Positions 1 to 8,804 of a stretch of 64,000 nucleotides of DNA are shown piece after piece; within the stretch, counting starts at the first letter, position 1, and each line of letters begins with the position of its first letter. The notes under the pieces were generated by a model, which searched no databases, was not told the origin of the DNA, and was given only the letters and a program-made list of their open reading frames with translations. The stretch comes from JAVJST01 sp965229715 (GTDB taxonomy: Bacteria > Pseudomonadota > Alphaproteobacteria > Rhodospirillales > Casp-alpha2). The translations under genes were made by a program, and so were the position numbers. Location of the stretch: positions 155,150 through 219,149 of the forward strand of contig CBDDJL010000001.1 of NCBI GenBank assembly GCA_965229715.1. The letters run 5' to 3'.

Positions 1-1689
1 CTGGGGAAGCCCTACGATTGCCGGATCGTGGGGCAACTATTCCATCCCGGACGCGTCGCGGGGTTTTCTGCCGACGGGTCGGTGATGGCGACGTTTGCGC
101 CATCGGAAGTCGCGGACGAATTCTACAAGAACATTCCCAATCCACTCACGAACGGCCAGGTCTGGGAGATCATCGAGGCATTCGGGGATGGCGCACGTCG
201 GATGGCCGAGGCAGGACTTGATGGCGTCGAGCTGCTGTCGAGCATGGGCTACCTGATCTCGCAGTTCCTCAATCCGCGCCTAAACCTTCGAGCCGACGAG
301 TTCGGCGGCAATCCCGAGAACCGGCTGCGCTTCCTGCGAGAGATTATAGCGAACGTGAGGCAGAAGGCAGGCAACGAGATCGTCCTAGGCATCCGCATCT
401 CGGTCGATGAGATGGACGATACGGGGCTCCATCCGGACGAGGCCCTCGAGGCGCTGAAGCTGATCGATCAGGACGGCAAGATCGACTATGTCAACGTCAT
501 CGCGGCGACGACCGCCAGCTATGACGGGTGGATGCACATCGTGCCCCATATGGTGATGCCGAGTGCCTATATTGTGCCGCAAGCCGCCGCCGTGAAATCT
601 GTCGTTTCGGTTCCTGTCCTCGTGGCGGGCCGCATCAACCAGCCGCAGGATGCCGAGAAGGTCCTGGCGAGCGGCGAAGCTGACATGACCGGCCTGGTGC
701 GCGCACATATTTGCGACCCGGCCTTCACTAAGAAGGCGAAAGAGGGTCGCACCGACGATATCCGTGCCTGCATCGCCTGCAACCAGGCCTGTATCGGACA
801 CGGGCTGAAGGGATTCTTCACGTCATGTATCCAGCATCCCGAAACCGGCCGCGAGCTTCAGTTCGGACACAAGCAGAAGACCGAGAATCCGAAGCATGTC
901 CTTGTCATCGGCGGCGGACCGGGCGGCATGAAAGCGGCCGTGACCGCGGCGGAGAGAGGTCATCGGGTAACACTCTGCGAAAAGGCGAACCGCCTGGGCG
1001 GACAAGCACTTCTGGCGCAACTGTTGCCCGACCGCAGCGAGTTCGGGGGCATCATCACCAACCTGGAACACGAGCTCAAACGCTTCGGCGTCAAGGTGCA
1101 GTTGGGCGAGGAGGTGACCTTGGAGAAGGTCACCGAAATGAACCCCGACGCAGTCATCGTTGCAACCGGCGCAGTTCCGATGCTCCCCGAGGTCGACGGC
1201 CTGGATGAACTGCATGTGGTCGACTCCTGGTCCGTCATACGCGGCGAGGCGAACGTCGGATCGTCCGTCGTCATCTGGGACTGGCGATCGGACTGGGTCG
1301 GCCTTGGACTGGCACAGATGCTCGCCCAAAACGGATGCAACGTGCGCCTTGCCGTCAACGGCATCGTTGCCGGGGAGAGAATCCCAGCAATGGTTCGAGA
1401 TTACGCCGTCGGCGAACTGCACAAGTTGGGGGTCGAGATCGTTCCGTATGTGCGGCTTTTCGGCGCCGATACCGATACCGTCTACTTTCAGCACGTGACA
1501 AGCAAACAGCCGGTCATCATGGAGAACGTCGATACGCTGGTGTCTCATCATGCGCCGAGACGAAACGCCGAGCTTGCGGAGGCGCTGCGCGCTATCGGAA
1601 TAGAACCAATCGTCATCGGCGACGCTCTCAGTCCGAGAACGGCTGAAGAAGCAGTGCTCGAGGGTCTCAAAGCGGGTGTTGCAGTATAG
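1..1689 (+). CDS. OYE-family FMN/4Fe-4S/FAD oxidoreductase (5' partial)
   Basis: The reading frame is open from the first base, so the N-terminus lies outside the window. What remains is the second half of an old-yellow-enzyme TIM barrel (GQLFHPGR, then SQFLNPRLN and EFGGNPENR), a 4Fe-4S site with cysteines spaced CIACNQAC plus a fourth in SCIQ (codons near nt 769-828), and a Rossmann FAD/NAD domain opening with VLVIGGGPGG. This is the layout of 2,4-dienoyl-CoA reductase, trimethylamine dehydrogenase and DgcA-like demethylases. It is clearly paralogous to the gene at 20844-22802: the same motifs occur in the same order and both end in the shape TAEEAVLEGLKAG. Substrate unknown; next to Rieske oxygenases and AcnX, a role in N-demethylation or enoate reduction is plausible. 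The stop lies five nucleotides before the AcnX start. Confidence 0.9.
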   Translation: MGKPYDCRIVGQLFHPGRVAGFSADGSVMATFAPSEVADEFYKNIPNPLTNGQVWEIIEAFGDGARRMAEAGLDGVELLSSMGYLISQFLNPRLNLRADEFGGNPENRLRFLREIIANVRQKAGNEIVLGIRISVDEMDDTGLHPDEALEALKLIDQDGKIDYVNVIAATTASYDGWMHIVPHMVMPSAYIVPQAAAVKSVVSVPVLVAGRINQPQDAEKVLASGEADMTGLVRAHICDPAFTKKAKEGRTDDIRACIACNQACIGHGLKGFFTSCIQHPETGRELQFGHKQKTENPKHVLVIGGGPGGMKAAVTAAERGHRVTLCEKANRLGGQALLAQLLPDRSEFGGIITNLEHELKRFGVKVQLGEEVTLEKVTEMNPDAVIVATGAVPMLPEVDGLDELHVVDSWSVIRGEANVGSSVVIWDWRSDWVGLGLAQMLAQNGCNVRLAVNGIVAGERIPAMVRDYAVGELHKLGVEIVPYVRLFGADTDTVYFQHVTSKQPVIMENVDTLVSHHAPRRNAELAEALRAIGIEPIVIGDALSPRTAEEAVLEGLKAGVAV

Positions 1690-1693
1690 CGGA

Positions 1694-2952
1694 ATGGTTC
1701 ATCTTTCTGCCACGGACAAGTCCCTTATGGCCGGTGAAAAAGGACCTGCCGCCCAGTTTGCCATGGAGCTATTATGCAATTTCGCCGAGGTCGCCGGCGC
1801 CAAGTCGTTTGTGGACGTTCGATCCGCCCATATCGGCGCGGCGTGGCTGAGCGGTGAGGCACAGTTCGATTTCGTCGAACGGATCCGTTCGCTTGGCGGC
1901 TGCGTTTCCATCCCGACGATGCTTGCAGCCTCGAAGGTTTGCCTCAGCAGACCCGCGATCAATCAGGATCCCGGACTGGCGGCCCGATCCGGCGACGTCG
2001 CCAGGATGCTGGTCGAGATAGGATGCCAACCGACCTTTACCTGCACACCCTACTGAATCTGGCGTTCGGAGATTGTGTCGCACTGACCGAGTCGAGCGCC
2101 GTCGTCTATGCGAACTCGGTGCTCGGAGCCCGAAGCAATCAAGGGTACGATTTCCAGGATCTCGCCATCGCGATCTGTGGCCGGGCACCGTCGATCGGCA
2201 TGCTCGACGAGGCCAATCGCAAGGCCACCTACGTTCTGGATTTTTCAGGCATACCGAATTCGGTGAAGTCGCAAGAGCCGTTCTTCCACATCTTTGGACA
2301 GTATCTAGGCCGGGAGATCAATGAGGGCGTGCCGGCGCTTGTCGGATTGCCGGCCAACATCACGCCGTTGTCCATGCGCGCAATCTGCGCGAGCGCATCA
2401 ACGGCCGGATCGATCAGGATGTTTCATGTACCCGGCGTAACGCCGGAAGCAAGGACGCTCCGGGACACGTGCGGAAGCGAAATGCCGCCGAAAGTCGACA
2501 TTTCCCTCTCCCAGCTCCGGCCCTACCGGAACGCCCTCTCGCCCGTCGGGTCCGATGCAGGCTTGAACGCCGTGTGTCTGGGCGCACCGCATATCTCGAT
2601 CGATGAGTTCGCTGTCATGCGTGGTAAAATAGCCGGTCGCAAAGTCCATGCCGGCGTGAAGTGTTCGGTCAGTACATCTCGTACGACCATCAAGGAGCTC
2701 CAGACACGTGGCTGGTTTGAGGAAATCGAAAACGCAGGGATCATCGTCGTTCCGGATACATGTACCTATGCGGCGCTGGTCGATGTCGGTCAGGACGGCG
2801 TGGTGATGACGAACTCAGGAAAATGGGCCTACTACGGGCCGATGTGTTACCCTGTGAAAGTGGCGATGGGTACGTTCGAGGAGTGCATCGAGTCCGCAGT
2901 GCAGGGACGTATCACCCGCAATGAGGAGTTCTGGTCCGATGACGGATGGTGA
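1694..2952 (+). pseudogene. Aconitase X large (catalytic) subunit, frameshifted
   Basis: AcnX-family dehydratases (cis-3-hydroxy-L-proline dehydratase and relatives) begin with an LxxxxxxMLxGxxGPAxQxAM-type segment and a PTWTCAPY-type site. Here GMVHLSATDK...AGEKGPAAQFAMELL and PTFTCTPY are present in one frame, which hits a stop at 2054-2056. The rest of the family sequence (LNLAFGD, ALTESSAVVYANSVLGAR, MLDEANRKATYVLDF and a C-terminal GIIVVPDTCTY) continues in the -1 frame to 2952. Inserting one base near 2053 (CTAC[C]TGAAT) joins them into a normal large subunit of about 419 residues. The DUF126 small subunit overlaps the 3' end, as in heterodimeric AcnX. Either a recent pseudogene or a single-base sequence error; no standard slippery heptamer for programmed frameshifting is visible. 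Confidence 0.8.
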
Positions 2953-3364
2953 GCCCAAATCTGGCGCTGCGACAACAATCGTTTCGGGGCAGATTGCGCT
3001 GTTGACCGAACCCTTGTGCTTTCTCGTCGTCGAACCGAAGACCGGCATCATTGAGGATGTGTTTCATCCGCAGCGAGGAAGATGCGTTTCGGATACGATC
3101 CTGGCGCTTTCTGGGACGAGAGGCGGTGGCGCTACGCCAGGGCAGTTATGTGAACTCCTGAGGCTTGGCGCGGGACCACGAGCCATCGTCCTGCCGCACC
3201 CTGATCCGGCCGTATCCACGGCCACGTGGGTCGCCAAGAGACTGTACAACATCGAGGTGCCGGTTCTCGTTCTCGACAAGGAAGAATATGACAGTCTCGC
3301 CGATAGAGAGACCGTATCGCTCGATTGCGTGGAATCACGTCGGATTTCGGTCGCAACCGATTGA
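2939..3364 (+). CDS. Aconitase X small subunit (DUF126)
   Basis: About 141 residues from the ATG at 2939, which has GAGGAG ten bases upstream and overlaps the large-subunit stop, implying coupled translation. Family hallmarks visible are LLTEPLCFLVVEPKTGII, the FHPQRGRCVSDTIL segment, and the PRAIVLPHPDP strand before a PVLVLDKEEYD end. The serine-rich active-site loop usual after the GRG motif (runs of Ser) is here GTRGGGATPGQ, so the residue that normally contributes a catalytic Ser may be missing or shifted. The partner large subunit is frameshifted, so the enzyme may be inactive as assembled. Family assignment is firm; the substrate (hydroxyproline type or other) is not. Confidence 0.85.
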   Translation: MTDGEPKSGAATTIVSGQIALLTEPLCFLVVEPKTGIIEDVFHPQRGRCVSDTILALSGTRGGGATPGQLCELLRLGAGPRAIVLPHPDPAVSTATWVAKRLYNIEVPVLVLDKEEYDSLADRETVSLDCVESRRISVATD

Positions 3365-3421
3365 TGCATGGGTCCGCTCTTCGGTCGAACTTGACCAACC
3401 TTCTTCTCTATTACGTTCCGC

Positions 3422-3733
3422 TCAGTCCGTCGCGTCTGAAGGCAGATTGTGGACGGTCAGCTCATATTCCTCCCGCCGATAGCCAGGTTCGATCAGATGT
3501 GACATCCCCGCCATGACTTTCGGCCAACGTTCGCCACTCGCCTCGAATTTTTCTGCATCGGACCAGATCGTTATACCGATCGACGATCCGCCCGTGTCAT
3601 CGAACGCGTCAAGAATGTACATCAGGCCGCTCTCTTCAGGATCATTGGCCAACAGAAAGTTCTTCGCCTCCTGAATGAGTTGTTCCTTCGTGCCTGGCTT
3701 CAAGGTCAGGTAGTTGATCCGCATATACGCCAT
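3422..3733 (-). CDS. Small dimeric alpha/beta-barrel protein (ABM-like), unknown function
   Basis: A 103-residue protein with the feel of the antibiotic-biosynthesis-monooxygenase/ferredoxin-like fold: MRINYLTLKPGTKEQLIQE (strand, then helix), GLMYILDAFDD, SSIGITIWSDAEKFEAS, and a C-terminal REEYELTVHNL strand. Such small proteins often act as heme-independent monooxygenases or as accessory stress proteins. The ATG at 3733 is preceded by AGAGGA eight bases upstream. The gene is convergent with the AcnX small subunit and divergent from the first Rieske gene, sharing the intergenic palindrome at 3832-3848, so it probably belongs to the same regulon. The domain call is by pattern only. Confidence 0.6.
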   Translation of the reverse strand: MAYMRINYLTLKPGTKEQLIQEAKNFLLANDPEESGLMYILDAFDDTGGSSIGITIWSDAEKFEASGERWPKVMAGMSHLIEPGYRREEYELTVHNLPSDATD

Positions 3734-3831
3734 AACATGATTCCTCTGATGACCCGTGCGACCTTCCCACTCAACGTGTCGACCACGTCATTCATACAGC
3801 GTGGTTTAGCCAGCCTTTAAAAGCAAATTAA

Positions 3832-3848
3832 TTTTCTTATAGAGAAAA
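3832..3848. promoter_or_regulatory. Putative XRE-cupin operator, site A
   Basis: TTTTC-TTATAGA-GAAAA, a near-perfect palindrome (arms TTTTCT/AGAAAA) between the divergent ABM-like gene and the Rieske pair, 82 bp before the Rieske ATG. The same 17-bp pattern recurs at 14007 and 20749, with a one-base-longer version at 8018. Confidence 0.6.
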
Positions 3849-3930
3849 TTTCATTATGAAATCTGATGCCGCTGGATTACCTTGTCGAAAGGGTAGACGG
3901 CATTGAAATCCGGGAATCGAGTGAGCTCAG

Positions 3931-5088
3931 ATGACGAAGAACTACACCGCAGAATTCTTGGGAATCGATATTGACGCAGTTGAGCGGCAACTCGCTGAGC
4001 ACCGCAGCCTTCCAATACACACCTACTACGACCCGTCGGTGTACGAATTCGAACTCGACGCGATATTTCATCGTTCGTGGCAGTACTTCGATCTCATCGA
4101 ACGGTTAGCAACACCAGGTGACATCGTCGTTGGAATGGTGGGTCTCATCCCAGTCGCAGTTACGCGAGCAGACGATGGTGAACTGCATGGATTCGTCAAT
4201 ATCTGCCGCCATCGGGGTTTCCGCGTCGTAGAGGGAAACAAGCGGAACTGTCGCCTCATGGTCTGCCGCTACCACGCTTGGTCGTACAATCTCAAAGGCG
4301 AGCTTACTCGCGCACCGGACACTGAATCGGAACCCGGCTTCGATAAATCCGAGTTTGGATTATTGCCGGTTCGCGTCGACACCTGGGGGCCTGCGGTTTT
4401 CGTCAACCCGGATCCTGAGGCGGCGTCGCTTCGCGAGTCTTTCCCACGTATGGACGAATGGACAGAGCGGTTTCAGTTCATTATGGAACCGGGTCGCTAC
4501 ACTCTGCATCGGGAAATCGTAAAGCCCCAGCAGTCGAACTGGAAGCTTTGGTACGACAACGGAACCGAATGCTACCACTGCCCCATCGTCCATGGTGAGA
4601 GCTTCGGCGAGGCCTTCAAAGTCAAGGAGGGCGAGTATGAGTTCTTCCTCGATGGGGGCATGACAAGCTATGCGTTCAAAGCAAGCACAGGTGAGATTGG
4701 CAGCAAATCAGGCCACCTCCGGAGTCAAACCTACCGCTCTTTCCAAACCTTTCCGGGGTGCCAGGTCATTCAACAGGACGATCTAATGATTGTCTCCAAA
4801 ATGACGCCGACAGGGCCCGATTCTTGCGTCTTCACTTCCCACTATCTGGCTGAAAAAGATGCCGATCCCAAGCGGGTTGATGAATGGATCGCGATCTGGG
4901 ATCAGACCTTTACCGAGGACGGCGAGGTCGCCGAGGTTCAACAGATCAACATCCGCTCGGATCGTGCGCCGTTATTTCGGTACATCTCTGGACGAGAAGC
5001 GCCATCCCAATACATCACAAAGTTGATCTGGGATACCTACAAAGCGGGATTTGATGATCCAGGGCGTGGACGTACCGCTGCAGTGTAA
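3931..5088 (+). CDS. Rieske non-heme iron oxygenase, alpha subunit 1
   Basis: A 385-residue terminal oxygenase. The N-terminal Rieske domain has C92xH94 (CRHRGFR) and C112xxH115 (VCRYHAW), the 2Fe-2S ligands. The catalytic domain has NWKLWYDNGTECYHC followed by IVHGESF, giving His216 and His221 as iron ligands with a bridging acidic residue; an acidic pair near 329-330 (FTED) is the probable third ligand. It belongs to the broad phenylpropionate-dioxygenase/glycine-betaine-monooxygenase group, which includes N-demethylases (GbcA, Stc2). A second alpha-type gene follows 26 bp later (about 26 bp to its chosen ATG). No reductase or ferredoxin gene is adjacent, so the electron donor must come from elsewhere. 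The start is the ATG 82 bp after palindrome A. Confidence 0.88.
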   Translation: MTKNYTAEFLGIDIDAVERQLAEHRSLPIHTYYDPSVYEFELDAIFHRSWQYFDLIERLATPGDIVVGMVGLIPVAVTRADDGELHGFVNICRHRGFRVVEGNKRNCRLMVCRYHAWSYNLKGELTRAPDTESEPGFDKSEFGLLPVRVDTWGPAVFVNPDPEAASLRESFPRMDEWTERFQFIMEPGRYTLHREIVKPQQSNWKLWYDNGTECYHCPIVHGESFGEAFKVKEGEYEFFLDGGMTSYAFKASTGEIGSKSGHLRSQTYRSFQTFPGCQVIQQDDLMIVSKMTPTGPDSCVFTSHYLAEKDADPKRVDEWIAIWDQTFTEDGEVAEVQQINIRSDRAPLFRYISGREAPSQYITKLIWDTYKAGFDDPGRGRTAAV

Positions 5089-5114
5089 ACGCTGATTTTG
5101 GAGTGATGCTAACC

Positions 5115-6224
5115 ATGAAGATCGACGCGAAATCGCTTGCCCGGGATATCGACCAATCACTCGGTCTTCCGGCCCGGTACTATTTCGACCCAGACATTTA
5201 TCAGTTCGAATTGGAGGCTATCTGGCGAAAGGAATGGCAGTACTTCGCACCGCTCGAAAAGCTAAGAAACCCGGGTGACGTTGAGGTCGGTCGAGCTGGT
5301 GACATCCCCGTGGTCGTTACTCGCACCAGAAACGGTGAGCTTCGCGGCTTCGTCAACGTGTGCAGTCATCGGGGGTACAGAGTCCAAGAGGCCGGTGGTT
5401 CGAATTGTAGGCATCTCGTCTGTCGATACCATGCCTGGACCTATGACTTGGATGGTCGGCTCATTGGCGCTCCGGGCAGTGAAGACGATCCCTCATTCGA
5501 CAAGTCGGAACTTGGCCTCCTGCCGATTGCCGTCGAAGAACTGGGGGCAGGCATCTACGTCAATGCCGACCCAGCAGCGCCGACGCGGCGCGACTCCCTG
5601 CCCGGTTGCCTGGAAGCCTACGAAGAGGTCGGCATCGATCTTAATCCGGACCGTTATACCTTGGCCCGCTCGACGCGGCACGATGTCCCGTCCAACTGGA
5701 AGATGTGGTTCGACAATTTCTGTGAGTGCTACCACTGCGACAACATTCACTCGGGCTCATTCTCCGCGGCCTATGACTCCAGTATCGACTCCGTCTACAC
5801 CTCGTTCCGTGACCGCTACATGGTCAATCGCTTTAAGCCGAAGAACTCTCCGAGCGGCACTGATTTGCGTGCCAACAATTACCGGTCTTCCGTCAATTTC
5901 CCGGGCGGGCTAATCCTGCAACAGGATGATCTGATGATTTTATCGCAGATGCGGCCATTGGGTCCCGAGCGTACCGAGCAGCAGGTCGACTATTTTGCCG
6001 AGGAGGGGGCCGATTCGGCACGGGTCGAGGCGTGGGTCGCGCTCTGGGAACAGACGTTCAGCGAGGACGGAGCGGCGACTGCAATTCAGCAGGAGGGCTT
6101 TCGCACCGGCGCGATTGAACGCAGTCGATTGATGCGCCCGCGCGAGGAAGCCGTGTTTTTCTTCAACAAGACGACCTGTCAGGCCTACGAACGACACTTG
6201 GCGCAACCGACTGCCGCCGAATAG
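5115..6224 (+). CDS. Rieske non-heme iron oxygenase, alpha subunit 2
   Basis: A 369-residue paralogue of the preceding protein, with all metal ligands kept: C83xH85 (VCSHRGYR), C103xxH106 (VCRYHAW), and His207/His212 in CECYHCDNIHSGSF, with SEDG near the C-terminus for the third iron ligand. Both proteins share the fold and the FDKSE(F/L)GLLP segment, so they look like a duplicated gene pair that could form a heteromeric oxygenase or act on successive methyl groups. I chose the ATG at 5115 (MKIDAKSL) because GGAG lies about 11 bases upstream; an ATG at 5106 sits too close to that GGAG. It is cotranscribed with the first Rieske gene and ends before a strong bidirectional hairpin. Confidence 0.87.
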   Translation: MKIDAKSLARDIDQSLGLPARYYFDPDIYQFELEAIWRKEWQYFAPLEKLRNPGDVEVGRAGDIPVVVTRTRNGELRGFVNVCSHRGYRVQEAGGSNCRHLVCRYHAWTYDLDGRLIGAPGSEDDPSFDKSELGLLPIAVEELGAGIYVNADPAAPTRRDSLPGCLEAYEEVGIDLNPDRYTLARSTRHDVPSNWKMWFDNFCECYHCDNIHSGSFSAAYDSSIDSVYTSFRDRYMVNRFKPKNSPSGTDLRANNYRSSVNFPGGLILQQDDLMILSQMRPLGPERTEQQVDYFAEEGADSARVEAWVALWEQTFSEDGAATAIQQEGFRTGAIERSRLMRPREEAVFFFNKTTCQAYERHLAQPTAAE

Positions 6225-6231
6225 CTACCCA

Positions 6232-6272
6232 CAAAAAAATAACGACGGGCCAGAATAGCAGCTGGCCCGTCG
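6232..6272. terminator. Bidirectional intrinsic terminator
   Basis: An A-rich run (6232-6239) followed by a perfect 11-bp inverted repeat, CGACGGGCCAG (6243-6253) and CTGGCCCGTCG (6262-6272), with an 8-nt loop. It sits between the convergent Rieske pair and the solute-binding protein gene. Read on the minus strand, the A-run becomes the U-tract, so it best terminates the leftward transcript. Confidence 0.75.
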
Positions 6273-6302
6273 AGTTTCGATTCAGGGAGGTGTTGAAGCG
6301 GC

Positions 6303-7916
6303 TCAGCCCTTGAGCCACATGGTTTCTGCCGCCCGCATCCCATCAAACGGTGCGTAGCCGGCGAGATGCTCTTCGTGACCGACCTTGTCGACAGCCGCGT
6401 GAACGAAATTCTGGAACAGCGGGACAATGGTCGATCCGTCATTGTGCAAGATGAGCTGCAGTTCGTGATACATCTCACGACGCTTTGACGTATCGGTCTC
6501 GCTCCGTGCTTCGGCGAGAATCTTGTCGAACCGGTCGTTCTTCCAGTTCGTGTCGCCCCAGGCGGCATCGCCGGCATATGCCAACGAGAGGATGAGATCC
6601 GGGGTCGGCCGTGCGTTCCAATAACTGTAGCAGAACGGAACCTTCGCCCAGACGTTGGACCAGTACCCATCTGTCGGCTCACGCTGCACCTTCACATTGA
6701 TGCCGGCTTTCTTCGTGTTTTCCGCATATAGCTGGGCTGCATCGACACTGCCTGCAAACGCCGCATCCGAGGCATGTAGTGTGACATCGACCGAGTCGAG
6801 GCCAGCCTGCTTCAGGTGATGCTTCGCCTTGTCCGGGTCGAACGCCCGTTGTGGGATATCGCTGTTATGGAAACGGTCGAACGATGCGATGGGATGATCA
6901 TTGCCGAGCGACGCATAGCCGCTGAAAATCTTGTCCCGCAATTCAACGCGATCGATCGCATACTTCATCGCCCGACGCACATCGACGTTGTCGAATGGCG
7001 CCTTATCGGCATGCATCGGCATGGTGATATTCGATCCGCCCGGCACGTCCAGGATCGAGATGCCGCCAGCTGCAACAAAGCGGTCGATGGTTCGAAGCTC
7101 GACGTTGTCGATAATGTGAACTTCGCCCGTGCGAATGGCATTCATTCGCGCCGCCGTGTCACGGATCGACAGCAGTTCAGCGGAATCGACATAGGGTTTG
7201 TCACCCTTGTAGTAGTTCTCGTAGCGGCGTCCGACCGCGCGGACACCGGGATCGAACTCTTCGAGAACGAAAGGTCCGGTGCCGACGCCCGACGTCATGT
7301 CCGGCACGCCATCTTTGGAGGGTACGATCGCGAAGAAATACTGCGACAGATAGAACGGGAAATCCGCATTTGGCGATGAAAGATCGAACACGACCTTGTC
7401 CGAGCCATCGGCCTTGATATCCGTAACGCCGTCCATGAGGGACTTGCCCCCCGAACTGCTGTCTTCGCCCCTGTGGTAATTGATCGAGTCGATGACGTCC
7501 TGCTGCGTCATGGACTTGCCGTTATGAAACTCGACGCCTTGACGAAGCGTAAACGTCCACCTTGTACCGCCGTTCGAGGCCACCCATTCCGTTGCGAGAT
7601 CCGCTTCGAGATCGCCGTCAGCACCAACATCGACGAGTTGGTTTCTGAGCATGCCCGTTCGGAACGTGTCGACATGGGCATTGCCTACGATCGCGGTGTT
7701 CAGCGTATCGCTCGTCTCACCGTGCCCGGCTCCGATGATCAGGTGGCCGCCCTTCTTTGGCGCAGCGTCAGCGGTTTTCGTCCATACGCTAGATGCCGCG
7801 GCAACGCCAATGCCCATTGCCGCCGCGCGTTCCATGAACTGCCGGCGCGTGACTCCCGGCTTTCCTGCATAATTGCCAAGAACTGACTTGATCTGCGATT
7901 GAAACTCCGACTTCAT
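6303..7916 (-). CDS. ABC transporter solute-binding protein (SBP_bac_5 type), Tat signal
   Basis: A 537-residue periplasmic dipeptide/nickel-type binding protein. The start at 7916 has GAGG and GGGAG upstream on the minus strand. The N-terminus carries a twin-arginine motif (TRRQFMERAAAMG), a hydrophobic stretch and an Ala-rich cleavage region (TADAAPKKGG), so export is probably by Tat. Family segments include LATEWVASNGGTRWTFTLR, GVEFHNGKSMTQQDV and GVGTGPFVLEEFDPG. It is a paralogue of the protein at 26076-27680. No permease or ATPase genes for this transporter occur in the window, so it is an orphan receptor or uses a distant transporter. Divergent from the XRE-cupin regulator across palindrome B, so likely substrate-induced. 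Confidence 0.9.
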   Translation of the reverse strand: MKSEFQSQIKSVLGNYAGKPGVTRRQFMERAAAMGIGVAAASSVWTKTADAAPKKGGHLIIGAGHGETSDTLNTAIVGNAHVDTFRTGMLRNQLVDVGADGDLEADLATEWVASNGGTRWTFTLRQGVEFHNGKSMTQQDVIDSINYHRGEDSSSGGKSLMDGVTDIKADGSDKVVFDLSSPNADFPFYLSQYFFAIVPSKDGVPDMTSGVGTGPFVLEEFDPGVRAVGRRYENYYKGDKPYVDSAELLSIRDTAARMNAIRTGEVHIIDNVELRTIDRFVAAGGISILDVPGGSNITMPMHADKAPFDNVDVRRAMKYAIDRVELRDKIFSGYASLGNDHPIASFDRFHNSDIPQRAFDPDKAKHHLKQAGLDSVDVTLHASDAAFAGSVDAAQLYAENTKKAGINVKVQREPTDGYWSNVWAKVPFCYSYWNARPTPDLILSLAYAGDAAWGDTNWKNDRFDKILAEARSETDTSKRREMYHELQLILHNDGSTIVPLFQNFVHAAVDKVGHEEHLAGYAPFDGMRAAETMWLKG

Positions 7917-8017
7917 ACCTCGTATCTCCCAAGTTGTGAGTTTAATCGTTGCTCCCAAGCCCGGGCTCTTGATTGCCTAATGGTTGCCCAAGCTGATTAT
8001 CGTCAGATGATATGAAA

Positions 8018-8035
8018 TTTTCTTTTTAGGGAAAA
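8018..8035. promoter_or_regulatory. Putative XRE-cupin operator, site B (and half-conserved neighbour)
   Basis: TTTTC-TTTTTAGG-GAAAA, one base longer in the spacer than the other sites. A weaker copy, TTTTC-GTGAGAA-GATAA, follows at 8042-8058. Both lie between the divergent solute-binding protein and regulator genes, suggesting autoregulation. Confidence 0.5.
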
Positions 8036-8148
8036 CACTAATTTTCGTGAGAAGATAAATTTTATTCTTCTCTATGTCGGGTGTTCCTATCGCTTGATGC
8101 GCTGTCATTCTCGTGCGATTCGAACCCGAGCAGGTGATAGGATCGAAA

Positions 8149-8796
8149 ATGGCCAAGAATCCAAGGGGCAAGAACGTGAACGCAAAGGCCGAGGTGCCGC
8201 CTCGGAAGGGCGACGGCAACCTCGATGTCGGATCATTCGTCGGACTCCAAATCCGGGAACGGCGTCGGTTTCTGGGCATGACAATCTCGGAGCTTGCCGC
8301 GGCGAGCAGTGTCTCCGTCAGCAATTTGTCAAAGATTGAAACGGGTCAGGTATCACCGTCGCTGCAATCGCTCGAAGCGATCGCCGCCGCGCTCTCAAGC
8401 CCAATTCACACGCTGTTTCGCGGTTTCGATGACGAAGGCACCCTGTTCCAGATTCCAAAGGGCAAGGGCATGATCATGGGGCGCCCCGGTAAGAGCGGCG
8501 GTCACACGTACGAGCTGCTCGCCAACAATACCGGTCAGGTTTCCGAGTTTCAGCCCTATCTGGTCGCGCTCGAGGAGCAAAGCAAACAGCGGGCGACGTT
8601 CACGCACAATGGCATGGAGTTCCTCTACATGCTGGATGGCGCGATGGTGTATCGCTACGGCACCCGGGATATTGACGTCGAAGCAGGCGATACGTTGATC
8701 TTCGACGGTCGGACGCCCCACGGGCCCGAGCGTATTGTCCGGTCGCCCGCACGCTACCTTTCATTGCTGACGAACAGGAACGAAAGAGATAGCTGA
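8149..8796 (+). CDS. XRE-family transcriptional regulator with C-terminal cupin
   Basis: A 215-residue one-component regulator. The N-terminal helix-turn-helix is clear (FVGLQIRERRRFLGMTISEL, SVSNLSKIETGQVSPSLQSL, then ALSSPIHTLF), followed by a cupin barrel for small-molecule sensing (HNGMEFLYMLDGAMVYRYG and VEAGDTLIFDGRTPHGPERI). This is the PuuR/SutR-like arrangement. I prefer the ATG at 8149 (MAKNPRG) with AGGA upstream over the in-frame GTG at 8113. It is the only regulator in the left cluster and lies beside palindrome B, so it is the best candidate to bind the repeated TTTTCTTnTARAGAAAA sites. That link is inference. It ends eight bases before the convergent acyl-CoA dehydrogenase gene. 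Confidence 0.88.
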   Translation: MAKNPRGKNVNAKAEVPPRKGDGNLDVGSFVGLQIRERRRFLGMTISELAAASSVSVSNLSKIETGQVSPSLQSLEAIAAALSSPIHTLFRGFDDEGTLFQIPKGKGMIMGRPGKSGGHTYELLANNTGQVSEFQPYLVALEEQSKQRATFTHNGMEFLYMLDGAMVYRYGTRDIDVEAGDTLIFDGRTPHGPERIVRSPARYLSLLTNRNERDS

Positions 8797-8804
8797 TCGG
8801 ACGA

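Noticed and set aside
2040..2060. Programmed -1 frameshifting in AcnX
   Set aside because: No X XXY YYZ slippery heptamer or strong downstream structure is apparent; a simple indel is the plainer explanation.
8108..8130. GATTCGAACC near 8115, like a tRNA T-arm or att core
   Set aside because: Only about ten bases match the tRNA-Gln end and no cloverleaf or island boundary is present.
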